Assembly (NCBI GenBank): GCA_016713535.1
Contig: JADJOY010000003.1
Span: 310,001 to 374,000 of the forward strand
Reading direction: 5' to 3'
DNA length: 64,000 nucleotides
DNA from: Deltaproteobacteria bacterium
GTDB taxonomy: Bacteria > JADJOY01
Made by a program: the position numbers and the translations under genes. Under the pieces are notes generated by a model that saw only the letters and a program-made list of their open reading frames with translations, had not been told where the DNA came from and searched no databases. Shown piece by piece: positions 36,537-46,079 of the stretch. The stretch's first letter is position 1. Every line of letters begins with the position of its first letter.

Positions 36537-36563
36537 TCAAGGGCGGGCGTCGAGATGCCGATA
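36537..36563 (+). promoter_or_regulatory. sigma-28 (FliA)-like promoter for motAB
   Basis: TCAAG at 36537-36541 and GCCGATA at 36557-36563 are separated by 15 nt, close to the flagellar sigma-28 pattern T(A/C)AAG-N14/15-GCCGATAA. It lies about 90 nt upstream of motA. Stator genes are classic sigma-28 targets. The spacing is one base longer than the enteric optimum. Confidence 0.6.
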
Positions 36564-36653
36564 GTTCAGCCGAAGGACTTCGACGTCGCGCCGGGCTCGA
36601 TCGGCTCGTAGCCCGGCGCGCCCTGCGACTCGCCCGAGGGATCGCCACCCGCC

Positions 36654-37517
36654 ATGCTCGCCATCGCTGGCTTCTTCGTCGTGATCGGCTCCATCATCGG
36701 TGGCTACCTGATGGAGGGTGGCCACGTCGGCGCGCTGTGGCAGCCCGCCGAGCTCGTGATCATCGGTGGCGCGGCGGTCGGCACGCTGCTGATCGGAAGC
36801 CCGCCCAAGGTGGTCAAGGCGCTCGGCGCGCAGCTCCCGCGCGTCTTCAAAGGCTCGCCGTACACCCGGCAGGCCTACATGGAGATCCTGCGCTTGCAGT
36901 TCGAGGTCTATTCGATCATCCGCAAGAACGGCATGCTCGCCCTCGAGAGCGACGTCTCGGAGCCCTTCAAGAGCGAGCTCTTCGGCAAGGCCCCGTCGTT
37001 CATCAAGAACCACCACGCGGTCGAGTTCTTCTGCGACTCGCTCAGGCTCTTGATCGACGGCGCGGCGGCGGCCGAGGTGGAGCAGATCCTCCAGTCCGAC
37101 CTCGCGACCCATCACGAGGAGACCTCGATTCCGCCTCAGGTGCTCAGCAAGGTCGCGGACGCGCTGCCCGGGCTCGGTATCGTGGCGGCGGTGATGGGCA
37201 TCGTGATCGCGATGGGCGCCCTCGACGGTCCGGCGTCGGAGCTCGGCCACAAGGTCGCGGCGGCGCTCGTCGGCACCTTCCTCGGCATCTTGCTGTCATA
37301 CGGGTTTCTGCAGCCGATCGGAGCCGGCATCGAGCACCTCGGCCGCGACGAGTCGAAGTACTTCCAGTGCATCATGGTGGGCCTGGTGGCGTTCGCCGAC
37401 GGCACGTCTCCGGCGGTGGCGGTCGAGCAGGCGCGGCGCGTCATCTACTCGACCGAGCGTCCCGGCGGCGAGGAGATGAACACGGCGATCGCCGAGATCA
37501 AGCGCGGGCTCAAGTAA
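36654..37517 (+). CDS. motA: flagellar stator protein MotA
   Basis: A 287-residue inner-membrane stator subunit with four membrane segments: about 3-22, 33-50, 173-193 and 203-222. The last pair contains PGLGIVAAVMGIVIAMGAL with the conserved Pro, followed by ALVGTFLGILLSYGFLQPI. The cytoplasmic loop (60-165) carries the charged residues that touch FliG. The family is the proton-type MotA with a long loop. It is followed after 10 nt by motB. ATG 36654 begins directly at the first membrane helix. Confidence 0.96.
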   Translation: MLAIAGFFVVIGSIIGGYLMEGGHVGALWQPAELVIIGGAAVGTLLIGSPPKVVKALGAQLPRVFKGSPYTRQAYMEILRLQFEVYSIIRKNGMLALESDVSEPFKSELFGKAPSFIKNHHAVEFFCDSLRLLIDGAAAAEVEQILQSDLATHHEETSIPPQVLSKVADALPGLGIVAAVMGIVIAMGALDGPASELGHKVAAALVGTFLGILLSYGFLQPIGAGIEHLGRDESKYFQCIMVGLVAFADGTSPAVAVEQARRVIYSTERPGGEEMNTAIAEIKRGLK

Positions 37518-37527
37518 GGATCCGGTC

Positions 37528-38517
37528 ATGGCGGCCGAAGGCAAACCTCGCAAGCGTCGCGCTCCTCCCGCTGCCGGCCACGGCGGCGGTCATCACGGCG
37601 GCGCGTGGAAGGTCGCCTACGCGGACTTCGCGACCGCGATGATGGCGTTCTTCCTTCTGATGTGGATCCTCAACGCGGCGAGCAAGGACAAGAAGGAAGC
37701 GCTCGCGAACTTCTTCCGCGACGAGGGGCCCTTCAAGATCGAGACGAAGTCCGCCGGCGGAAATCTGGCGCAGGGCGGGAAAGGCGTGATGAAGGATCTC
37801 GCCACGGCGCCGGTCAAGGCGCACCGCGGCGACAAGGACCTCGAGAAGGCACGCACCGACCTCCAGCAGAAGATCCAGGACTCTCCCGATCTCGAGGCGC
37901 TTGCCGGTCAGGTCTCGGTGAAGCTCGGCCCCGAAGGGCTCGTCATCGAGATGCACGAGGAGGCCAACCACGAGCTCTTCGCGGTCGGCAGCGCCAAGCT
38001 CAGCCCGGCCTTCGAGCGGCTGCTGGCGTTGATCGGTGAGACCATCGGGCCGCTCGAGTTCCCGGTGCAGATCGACGGTCACACCGATGCGCGCGTGTAC
38101 GGCGGCGGTACCGCGGGCTACTCGAACTGGGAGCTGTCGTCCGACCGCGCGAACTCGGCCCGGCGTTTCCTCGAGACCCACGGCGTGGTGGCGCAGCGCG
38201 TGGCGAGCGTGGTCGGACATGCCGATCGCAAGCTCGCCGCGCCCACCGATCCGTGGGCGACCGTCAATCGCCGGATCGCCATCACGCTGATGCGCGATCC
38301 ACGCGAGGAGGAGGGGGAAGGCGAGGGTGAGGCCGGCGCATCGCCGGGCACCGGCGCTTCCGCCGAGAACGCCGCTCCCGACGCGGCCGTGGTGATCGAT
38401 CCGGGCACGCCACCGGTTCAGCGCGGCCCGCTCGGTCCGCCGCTGGCACCCCCGAACGTGCCTTCGCTGCCGCTTCCGTTCGCGTCCCCGGTGCTGGAAG
38501 GGACGCACCACTCATGA
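37528..38517 (+). CDS. motB: flagellar stator protein MotB
   Basis: A 329-residue stator subunit. After a basic N-tail, AWKVAYADFATAMMAFFLLM (about 27-46) is the single membrane helix with the essential proton-binding Asp in YADF. A plug/linker region follows, then an OmpA-like peptidoglycan-binding domain (about 150-260) with QIDGHTDARVYGGG, NWELSSDRANSARRFLE and the NRRIAITLM end. The C-terminal 70 residues are Pro/Ala-rich and not conserved. It is co-transcribed with motA. Confidence 0.96.
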   Translation: MAAEGKPRKRRAPPAAGHGGGHHGGAWKVAYADFATAMMAFFLLMWILNAASKDKKEALANFFRDEGPFKIETKSAGGNLAQGGKGVMKDLATAPVKAHRGDKDLEKARTDLQQKIQDSPDLEALAGQVSVKLGPEGLVIEMHEEANHELFAVGSAKLSPAFERLLALIGETIGPLEFPVQIDGHTDARVYGGGTAGYSNWELSSDRANSARRFLETHGVVAQRVASVVGHADRKLAAPTDPWATVNRRIAITLMRDPREEEGEGEGEAGASPGTGASAENAAPDAAVVIDPGTPPVQRGPLGPPLAPPNVPSLPLPFASPVLEGTHHS

Positions 38518-38539
38518 GCGGCGCGCGCACGGCCGTGGG

Positions 38540-38555
38540 TGGCGCGGCATGTGCA
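38540..38555 (+). promoter_or_regulatory. sigma-54-like promoter for response regulator
   Basis: TGGCGCGGCATGTGCA, with GG and GC 10 nt apart and two mismatches to TGGCACG-N4-TTGCW. It is 95 nt upstream of the GTG start of the response regulator and just after the motB stop. Confidence 0.55.
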
Positions 38556-38649
38556 GGCCCGAAGCTCGCGGCTCGAGTCGCGACCCCTCGAGCCGAACCG
38601 GTTTCCCGTCCCATCGGGGACCGGCGCTGAAATCCGCAGGAGGCCCACC

Positions 38650-39216
38650 GTGAAAGTCTTGATCGCCGAGGACGATCCCGTCACCCGCAACTTGCTGTCC
38701 CAGCAGATCCGGAAGCTTGGCCACGAGGTGGTGAGCGCGGCGGATGGTCGCTCGGCATGGGACCTCTACCGGGCCGGCTCGCCGCAGGTCCTGGTGTCGG
38801 ACTGGATCATGCCCGGCATCGATGGCCCCGAGCTCTGCCGGTGGGTCCGCTCCGACAATCGGCCGCTCTACACGTACATCATCATGACCACGATCCTGGG
38901 TGGGAAAGGCTGCTACCTCGAAGGGTTGCAGGCGGGGGCCGACGACTTCCTGACCAAGCCGGTCGACTTCGACGTGCTGAGCGCGCGGCTCCGGGTCGCG
39001 CAGCGGGTGCTGTCGCTCCAGAAAGAGGTCAAGCGCCTCCAGGAGCTGTTGCCGATCTGTTCGTACTGCCGTCGGGTGCGCAGCGAGAGCTGGCTGTGGC
39101 AGCGCATCGAGGAGTACATCTCCACCCACACCGACTCGCGCTTCAGCCACTCGATCTGCCCCGACTGCTACGAGCGCGAGGTCCGCCCCGAGCTCGAGGC
39201 GTCGGTCGGCGGCTGA
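38650..39216 (+). CDS. response regulator with C-terminal Cys/His output motif
   Basis: A 188-residue protein. The receiver domain (1-115) has D8/D9, phospho-Asp51 in SDWIMPGIDG and Lys103. A short helix leads to a C-terminal module with C137-x2-C140, H167-x2-C170-x2-C173 (LPICSYCRRVRS and FSHSICPDC), a probable metal-binding tail seen in several REC, PAS and GAF proteins of proteobacteria whose function is not established. GTG 38650 has CAGGAGG 6 nt upstream, deciding the start. It sits behind a sigma-54-like site, between motB and the split aerotaxis receptor. Confidence 0.88.
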   Translation: MKVLIAEDDPVTRNLLSQQIRKLGHEVVSAADGRSAWDLYRAGSPQVLVSDWIMPGIDGPELCRWVRSDNRPLYTYIIMTTILGGKGCYLEGLQAGADDFLTKPVDFDVLSARLRVAQRVLSLQKEVKRLQELLPICSYCRRVRSESWLWQRIEEYISTHTDSRFSHSICPDCYEREVRPELEASVGG

Positions 39217-39325
39217 GCCGCGGGGCGCGGCGGGGCCATCGGCAGCGGTGGTCCGACGGCGCGGAAGATCTTGCCGCTGATGCGGGGGCGGTTCGCGAAA
39301 TCGCGTGCTTTCGGGCACTCCCGGG

Positions 39326-39341
39326 TGGCAGGAATCGTGCT
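39326..39341 (+). promoter_or_regulatory. sigma-54-like promoter for PAS/MCP pair
   Basis: TGGCAGGAATCGTGCT: GG and GC 10 nt apart, two mismatches to the -24/-12 consensus. It lies 58 nt upstream of the PAS gene ATG and shares the GTGC -12 box with the sites at 35489 and 38540. Confidence 0.6.
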
Positions 39342-39398
39342 TTGGCCTGGTGGTGATCCGAGCGTGTCGCGTCCTCGCTCCGCGCTCGCGGAGGCCCC

Positions 39399-39988
39399 AT
39401 GCAAGCATCCGTCGAAACGCGCGCTCCGAGTACCTCGCGTGCCAGGGTGTCCGAGGCGCGGCGTCGTGAGCCGACCGGGATCGAGCGCGTGCTGGGCCCG
39501 GACGAGCTGATCGTCAGCAAGACCGACGCGAGTGGCCGGATCACCTACGTGAACCGCACCTTCACCCGCGTCTCGGGCTTCTCGGAGAGCGAGCTGCTGG
39601 GTGCGCCGCACAGCATCGTGCGCCACCCGCTGATGCCGCGTGGGGCGTTCCGGCTGATGTGGAACACCATCGAGTCGGGACGCGAGTTCTTCGCATACGT
39701 GCTCAACCTGGCCCGGACCGGCGACCACTACTGGTGTTCGCGCACGTCACGCCGTCGCTCGATTCCTACGGCTCCGTCGTCGGCTACCACTCGAACCGGC
39801 GCGCGGTGAGCCGCGCCGCGATCGATCGGATCGAGCCGATCTACGTGCGCCTGGCGGAGCTCGAGCGCGGCCACACGGATCCGGGCGAGGCGGCCGATGC
39901 CTCGGTCGAGGCCCTCTCGCGCGACCTCGCCGCGGCTGGCACCACGTACGAGCGCTTCGTGTTCTCGCTGGCGGAGGATCGGTCATGA
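39399..39988 (+). CDS. Aer-type PAS sensor protein (one frame break)
   Basis: A cytoplasmic protein of about 196 residues. The PAS domain (about 30-125) is of the aerotaxis FAD-binding type: FTRVSGFSESELLGAPHSIV, then RHPLMPRGAFRLMWNTIESG and DHYWVFAHVTPSLDSYG. At 39731-39735 the sequence reads TACTGGTGTTC where TAC-TGG-GTG-TTC is expected. One G is missing, which shifts the frame in the middle of the YWVxAxVTP motif. The last 60 residues are a short helical tail. The stop overlaps the next gene as ATGA. It probably replaces the PAS half of an Aer receptor, with the signalling half encoded separately downstream. Confidence 0.85.
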
Positions 39989-41274
39989 CGGCTTCGCCGG
40001 CGGCGACCAACGTGAGCTTCCGAGGCGCCACGGCGGAGCACGCCGAGCGCTCGCACGACCGCGCCGCGGCCGATTCGAGCGCGGCCGAGATCGCGCGGCT
40101 GCGCGCCGTGCTCGACACCTACAAGCGCTGGGTGGCGCGCGCGGCGGATGTGTGCGAGCGGGCCGCGCGCGGCGACCTCGAGAAGCGCCTGCTCTCGATC
40201 GACGCTGGCGGCGACCTCGGGCGGTTGCTCCACGGCATCAACGACACCCTCGACGTCACCGACGCGTTCGTGCGCGAGGCCGGGGTCAGCCTGCGCCGCG
40301 CGAGCGAGGGCGACTTCCACCGCAAGATCCTCCCCAACGGGCTGCTGGGCGCCTTCCGCCACGCTGCCGATGCGATCAACGACGCCTCGCGGGCGCTGGC
40401 GCGCAAGACCGCCGAGCTCGCGGCGGCGAAGGAGTCGCGACACCGCCTCGCCGCCGAGTTCGACGAGTTCGTGAACGGCCTGGTGGCGCGGCTCGGTGCG
40501 GCGTTCGACTCGCTCGCCGCGACCACGAGCGAGATCGTGCTCAAGGTCGAGACCGCGCGCCAGCAGGCCGAGGCCGTGGACGGAGCCTCGCGCGAGGTCT
40601 CGACGGAGGTGCATACGGTGGCGGGCGCGACCGATCAACTGGTCGCGAGCGCCGCGCAGATCGCGATGCAGACCCGCGACTCGAGCGCGCTTTGCCGCTC
40701 GGCGCTCGGCGAGGCGGGCCGCAGCGGTGAGACCGTCGCCGCGCTGGCAGAGGCGTCACGAAAGATCGGCAGCGTGCTCAAGCTGATCGCCGACATCGCG
40801 CACCAGACCAACCTCCTCGCGCTCAACGCCACGATCGAGGCGGCGCGGGCCGGCGCGGCCGGGCGCGGCTTCGCCGTGGTCGCCTCGGCGGTGAAGGGGC
40901 TCGCGCGCCAGACCGCGGGCGCGACCGAGGACATCGAGCGCGAGATCACCGCCATGCGGACCGCGACATCCCACACGGTCGCCGCGATCGACCGCATGAC
41001 CGGCACGATGCGCGACCTCGACGCGATCGCGGCCTCGGTCGCGCACTCCGTCGAGGGGCAGCGTGCGTCGACCACCGACATCGGCGCGGGGCTCAGCCGC
41101 GCGGCGTCGCGCAGCCAGGAGGTGGCGGGCACGATCGCCGACGTGTGCTCGGCGACGCGCGGCTCGGCGACCTCGCTCGCGAGCGTGCTCTCGGCGGTTC
41201 ACGAGGTCGGCCACGACGTGCAGAAGCTGCGCGACGAGGCGAAGCTCTTCCTCACTCAGATCCGCGCCGAGTAG
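39985..41274 (+). CDS. soluble methyl-accepting chemotaxis transducer
   Basis: A 429-residue transducer without membrane segments. Two HAMP-like segments lie near 50-140 (AARGDLEKRLLSIDAGGDLG and ASEGDFHRKILPN), then a signalling coiled coil with the hairpin tip [20 protein letters not shown] (about 270-290). Methylation helices are short. It overlaps the PAS gene by 4 nt (ATGA), so the two products are made together, as separate halves of an aerotaxis-type receptor. The C-terminus has no pentapeptide tether for CheR/CheB. Confidence 0.92.
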   Translation: MTASPAATNVSFRGATAEHAERSHDRAAADSSAAEIARLRAVLDTYKRWVARAADVCERAARGDLEKRLLSIDAGGDLGRLLHGINDTLDVTDAFVREAGVSLRRASEGDFHRKILPNGLLGAFRHAADAINDASRALARKTAELAAAKESRHRLAAEFDEFVNGLVARLGAAFDSLAATTSEIVLKVETARQQAEAVDGASREVSTEVHTVAGATDQLVASAAQIAMQTRDSSALCRSALGEAGRSGETVAALAEASRKIGSVLKLIADIAHQTNLLALNATIEAARAGAAGRGFAVVASAVKGLARQTAGATEDIEREITAMRTATSHTVAAIDRMTGTMRDLDAIAASVAHSVEGQRASTTDIGAGLSRAASRSQEVAGTIADVCSATRGSATSLASVLSAVHEVGHDVQKLRDEAKLFLTQIRAE

Positions 41275-41384
41275 CCGCCGCGCGTGCGGCGGTGCGCCGC
41301 GGACCCCGCGCCCCTCGGCGCCAGAGCCGTTGCACCGCCAGGGCGGGATGGCGGCGGCGTGGCTGCTGTGATACGGATCCCCGC

Positions 41385-42741
<1,357 letters not shown>

Positions 42742-42864
42742 GCTCGGGCACGGCGCGCTCGAGCAGGCTCAAGTTCCTGGGATTCCGACCGAAATCCATG
42801 GAAACGGCCCATCGTCCCGCGGCGCGCGCCACCTGGAGAGCGGGGTGGCCGGCGGAGGATTTCC

Positions 42865-43269
42865 ATGCAACCTGGCTGGATTCGCGAGGCGCCCACCGAG
42901 GTGATCGTCGCGGCGCCGAGCGCCGACCTCGTCGACCACGACATCGTGGAGGCATTGATCGACCTCTGTGACGACGAGAATCCCGACTTCTTCCGCAATC
43001 TGGTGGGCGAGTTCGAGCGCCATGCGGAGCTGCGGCTCGCCGAGATGAAGGATGCGGCGGCCGCTCGCGATGGCGAGGGGCTCTACCGATCAGCGCACAG
43101 CCTGCGCGGCAGCGCTGGGAACGTCGGCGCGAAGCACATGGCGTCGCTGCTCGCGGACCTGCAGCGGGTCGGGCACGAGGGGCCGCTCGAGCGCGCGACC
43201 GGTCTGATCGAACGGGTCGAGGGCGCGTTCCGTAGCTCGATCGTCCTGCTGGCCGAAGCCGCCGGTTGA
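42865..43269 (+). CDS. Hpt domain phosphotransfer protein
   Basis: A 134-residue four-helix histidine phosphotransfer protein. The phospho-acceptor His78 lies in SAHSLRGSAGNVGAK, the Hpt signature. It starts with ATG 42865 after GGCGGAGGATTTCC. It could relay phosphate between the hybrid kinase at 47042-49108 and one of the response regulators here, such as the one just upstream; pairing is inferred from closeness only. Confidence 0.9.
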   Translation: MQPGWIREAPTEVIVAAPSADLVDHDIVEALIDLCDDENPDFFRNLVGEFERHAELRLAEMKDAAAARDGEGLYRSAHSLRGSAGNVGAKHMASLLADLQRVGHEGPLERATGLIERVEGAFRSSIVLLAEAAG

Positions 43270-43627
43270 GACACCCGCCCGGGAGGGCGTAGCGAAGCGA
43301 CCGCGAACGCCGGGGCCACCCGGCGATCGTGGCCGCTCGTGCGCGTTCGATCCCGCTCGGATCCGGCCGGCGACCGGAGATGGAACGCTGGCACTTGTCG
43401 CCGGCCCGGCAGGAGCCGGGCCCTCCGAGGACGGGGCGGGGTCCTGACGAAGAACCCGCAGGGAAGAAGTGGGCTGGAACAGCCCGCGCCGGAGCTCGTC
43501 GACGTGCGCGTCGCGGCGCGACGCCACGAGCGCGAGCAGAGTGGCCTGGGGGTGGGCCGCGCCGGGGCGGCGCCGAAGGATCGCCGCCCTTGAGCGGGCG
43601 GGGGGCTGGAACCGCCCCCCGAGCAAC
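43270..43627. repeat. 358-bp convergent spacer with hairpin repeats
   Basis: Convergent gap between the Hpt gene and a minus-strand chemoreceptor. From about 43410 it holds degenerate members of the hairpin family seen at 11 and 29 kb: ACGGGGCGGGGTCCTGACGA, GGGCTG-GAA-CAGCCC (about 43471-43483), CTGGGGGTGGG, and a terminal GGGGGGC / GCCCCCC stem at 43600-43620. No gene is seen. Confidence 0.65.
43600..43620 (-). terminator. terminator-like hairpin after chemoreceptor
   Basis: GGGGGGC / GCCCCCC with loop TGGAACC, 8 nt beyond the stop codon of the chemoreceptor at 43628. It is the same layout, distance and GGAA-containing loop as the hairpin after flgE. Confidence 0.5.
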
Positions 43628-45664
43628 TCAGCACCGGAACCGGCTGAGCGAGCTCTTCATCTCCTCGGCCATGCGCGCCAGCTCGCGGGCGGAGGTGAGC
43701 GAGGTGGCGGCGCCGTCGGCCGTGGACTGTGCGGCCTTGGCCACGCCCGTGATGTTCCCGGCGATCTCGGTCGAGCCCTGCGCGGCCTCACCCACGTTGC
43801 GCCCGATCTCGTTGGTGGTCGCCGTCTGCTCCTCCACCGCGCTCGCGATCGCGGTCTGGATGTCGTTGATCTGGTTGATGATGGCGCTGATCTGGCCGAT
43901 GGCGTCGACGGCGGCGTGGGTGTCGGTCTGGATCGCCTCGATCTTCTGGCCGATGTCCTCGGTGGCCTTGGCGGTCTCCTTGGCGAGCTCCTTGACCTCG
44001 TTGGCCACCACCGCGAAGCCCTTGCCGGCCTCGCCGGCGCGCGCCGCCTCGATGGTGGCGTTGAGGGCGAGCAGGTTGGTCTGCTGGGCGATCGAGGTGA
44101 TCACCTTGATGACCTTGCCGATCTCGGCGCTCGAGTCGCCGAGCTTGCTCACGGTGCGGTTGGTGTCGCTCGCCACCTTCACCGCGGAGGTCGCCACGCG
44201 CGCCGCCTCGGCGGCGTTCTTCGCGATCTCCTTGATGCTCGCACTCATCTCCTCGGCGGCGGTGGCCACGGTCTGGACGTTGTGGCTGACCTGCTCGGCC
44301 GCCGCGGCCACCACGTTGGCCTGGCTCGAGGTCTCCTCGGAGTTGGCGCTGATGCTCTGCGCGCTCATCGTCAGATCTCCGGCGGAGGTGCCGACGGCGA
44401 CGGCCACCTGACGGATCGCGCCGATGCTCTGGCGCAGCTCGCCGAGGAAGTGCGCGAGACCCTCGCCCATCTGACCGACCGCGTCGCCGCCGCGCACGCT
44501 CACGTCACGGGTGAGGTCGCCGCCCGCCGCCGCGGTCACCACGGCGAGGATCGAGTCGACCTTGACGCGCAGCTCCTCCGCGGCGCGGCGCTCGCGATCC
44601 GAGGCCTCGCGGATCTTGCGCTCCTGCTCGACGCGCTCGGCCTGCGCGCGCCGGAGCTGGCCGAAGCACCCGGCGAGACCGCCGCCGAGCTGCCCGATCG
44701 CGTCGTCCCCCGAAACCTCGATCTCGCGCGACAGGTCGCCCTCGGCGACCGCGCGCACCACCTCGAGGATGGAGTCGACGTCGGACTGCATCTTCATCGC
44801 CGCGAGCTTCTGCGCGGTCACGTCCGAGGCGTACTTCACGACCTTGAAGGGCATGCCGTCGAGGTCGAGGATCGGGTTGTACGAAGCCTGGATCCACACC
44901 TCTCGGCCGCCCTTGCCGATGCGCTTGTATTCGCCGGCGTCGTATTCGCCGCGGCCGAGCTTGGCCCAGAAGGCCCGGTATTCAGGCGTGCCGCGGTAGG
45001 TCGGGTCCACGAACAGCGAGTGGTGCTGGCCGCGGATCTCCTCGAGGCGGTAGCCCAGGGTGTTCAGGAAATTGTCGTTCGCGGTGATGACGTTGCCGTC
45101 GAGGTTGAACTCGATCACGGCCTGCGACTTGCCGATCGCGGCGATCTGCCCGGCCGAGTCGGCCGCGGCGAGCTTCGCCTGGGTGATGTCGGTCGCGTAC
45201 TTCACGACCTTGAAGGGCTTGCCGTCGAGGTCGAAGATCGGGTTGTACGAGGCCTGGATCCACACCGCCTTCCCGCCCTTGCCGATGCGCTTGTAGACGC
45301 CTGCGTCGTATTCGCCGCGGCCGAGCTTCTCCCAGAAGGCCCGGTACTCGGCGCTCGCCACGTAGCCGGGATCGACGAACATCGAATGGTGGCGCCCGAC
45401 GATCTCGTCGAGCTGGTAGCCGAGCGCGCCCAGGAAGTTGTCGTTGGCGGCGAGGACCTTGCCGCCCAGGTCGAACTCGATCACCGCCTGCGCCTTGGCG
45501 ATGGCGGCAGCCTTGCCACGCAGATCCGCCAGCTCGTCCCGAGGGATCGACACGTTCGCGGCTTTGCGGCTCGCCTTGGTCGCCGTGTACGCGGCGACCT
45601 TCGCTGGGACGCGCGAGCGGGTGGATGCGGGTGAGGTTCGGGACGCGTGACGAGCGGTGGTCAT
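43628..45664 (-). CDS. soluble chemoreceptor with two tandem PAS domains
   Basis: A 678-residue methyl-accepting protein without membrane segments. After a basic N-tail come PAS-1 (about 60-180) and PAS-2 (about 182-302), which are near copies (both carry FLxxLGYxLxEIxGxHHS, [15 protein letters not shown] and [18 protein letters not shown]). HAMP-like repeats (about 320-440) follow, then a long MA domain with tip [23 protein letters not shown] 45664 has GAGGAGG 10 nt upstream. A sigma-54-like site lies about 120 nt upstream. It probably senses an intracellular ligand or redox cue and signals through CheA/CheW. Confidence 0.93.
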   Translation of the reverse strand: MTTARHASRTSPASTRSRVPAKVAAYTATKASRKAANVSIPRDELADLRGKAAAIAKAQAVIEFDLGGKVLAANDNFLGALGYQLDEIVGRHHSMFVDPGYVASAEYRAFWEKLGRGEYDAGVYKRIGKGGKAVWIQASYNPIFDLDGKPFKVVKYATDITQAKLAAADSAGQIAAIGKSQAVIEFNLDGNVITANDNFLNTLGYRLEEIRGQHHSLFVDPTYRGTPEYRAFWAKLGRGEYDAGEYKRIGKGGREVWIQASYNPILDLDGMPFKVVKYASDVTAQKLAAMKMQSDVDSILEVVRAVAEGDLSREIEVSGDDAIGQLGGGLAGCFGQLRRAQAERVEQERKIREASDRERRAAEELRVKVDSILAVVTAAAGGDLTRDVSVRGGDAVGQMGEGLAHFLGELRQSIGAIRQVAVAVGTSAGDLTMSAQSISANSEETSSQANVVAAAAEQVSHNVQTVATAAEEMSASIKEIAKNAAEAARVATSAVKVASDTNRTVSKLGDSSAEIGKVIKVITSIAQQTNLLALNATIEAARAGEAGKGFAVVANEVKELAKETAKATEDIGQKIEAIQTDTHAAVDAIGQISAIINQINDIQTAIASAVEEQTATTNEIGRNVGEAAQGSTEIAGNITGVAKAAQSTADGAATSLTSARELARMAEEMKSSLSRFRC

Positions 45665-45785
45665 GGCGGGTGTGCCTCCTCGGTTGGGATCCGAAACGCG
45701 ATCCGCAACGGAGGGCCCCACCTCGGAGCGGCGTCTCGTGCTCCGGGTCATGGCAAGGCGCGTTGCGGTTTCGAAGGCCGTGAGG

Positions 45786-45801
45786 TGCAACGCCGGTGCC
45801 G
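45786..45801 (-). promoter_or_regulatory. sigma-54-like promoter for PAS chemoreceptor
   Basis: Read on the minus strand, CGGCACCGGCGTTGCA keeps GGCAC and TTGCA of the -24/-12 consensus with exact GG-N10-GC spacing, the best match in the window. It is about 122 nt upstream of the chemoreceptor ATG. Confidence 0.65.
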
Positions 45802-45958
45802 AAGGTTCCGGCGCCGACGGATCCGTGGCGATCCACCACGAGCTGGAAATGTGGTGCGATCACGCCCGCTCGGCGGCACGTGCCGCGCGCGACGTCGCGG
45901 CGGCCCGCTCGCACGCGCACCGCTCGGATCCGCCGTGAGGTCCGTCCGGTGCCTCCCG

Positions 45959-45975
45959 GCGGCAGATATTGCCGC
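45959..45975. promoter_or_regulatory. 6-5-6 palindrome GCGGCA-N5-TGCCGC
   Basis: Perfect arms with spacer GATAT in the divergent region, 105 nt upstream of the HDOD start. It shares the GGCA-N5-TGCC core with the palindrome at 35244-35260. Confidence 0.45.
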
Positions 45976-46079
45976 GCACCCTCGCCCGATCTGGCCGCGC
46001 CGGCTCAAGCCAGCGCCGCTGCGGCCGATGAGGGGGAGAGGGTGACGATCGCCATGTACACGTTTCTCCGGAGGAGTCC

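Larger units (their letters stand above)
45665..46079. other. 415-bp divergent promoter region
   Basis: Separates the minus-strand chemoreceptor from the plus-strand HDOD-kinase pair. It contains the sigma-54-like site at 45786-45801 (minus strand) and the GGCA-N5-TGCC palindrome at 45959-45975. No gene is seen. Confidence 0.6.

Noticed and set aside
41349-41366. TGGCGGCGGCGTGGCT before the sigma-54 regulator at 41385
   Set aside because: Correct spacing but four mismatches in low-complexity GGC repeats.
45872-45888. GGCACGTGCCGCGC, possible sigma-54 promoter for the HDOD-kinase pair
   Set aside because: GG-N10-GC spacing and -24 box fit, but the -12 box reads CGC rather than TTGC and it is a plain GC palindrome; too weak to list.
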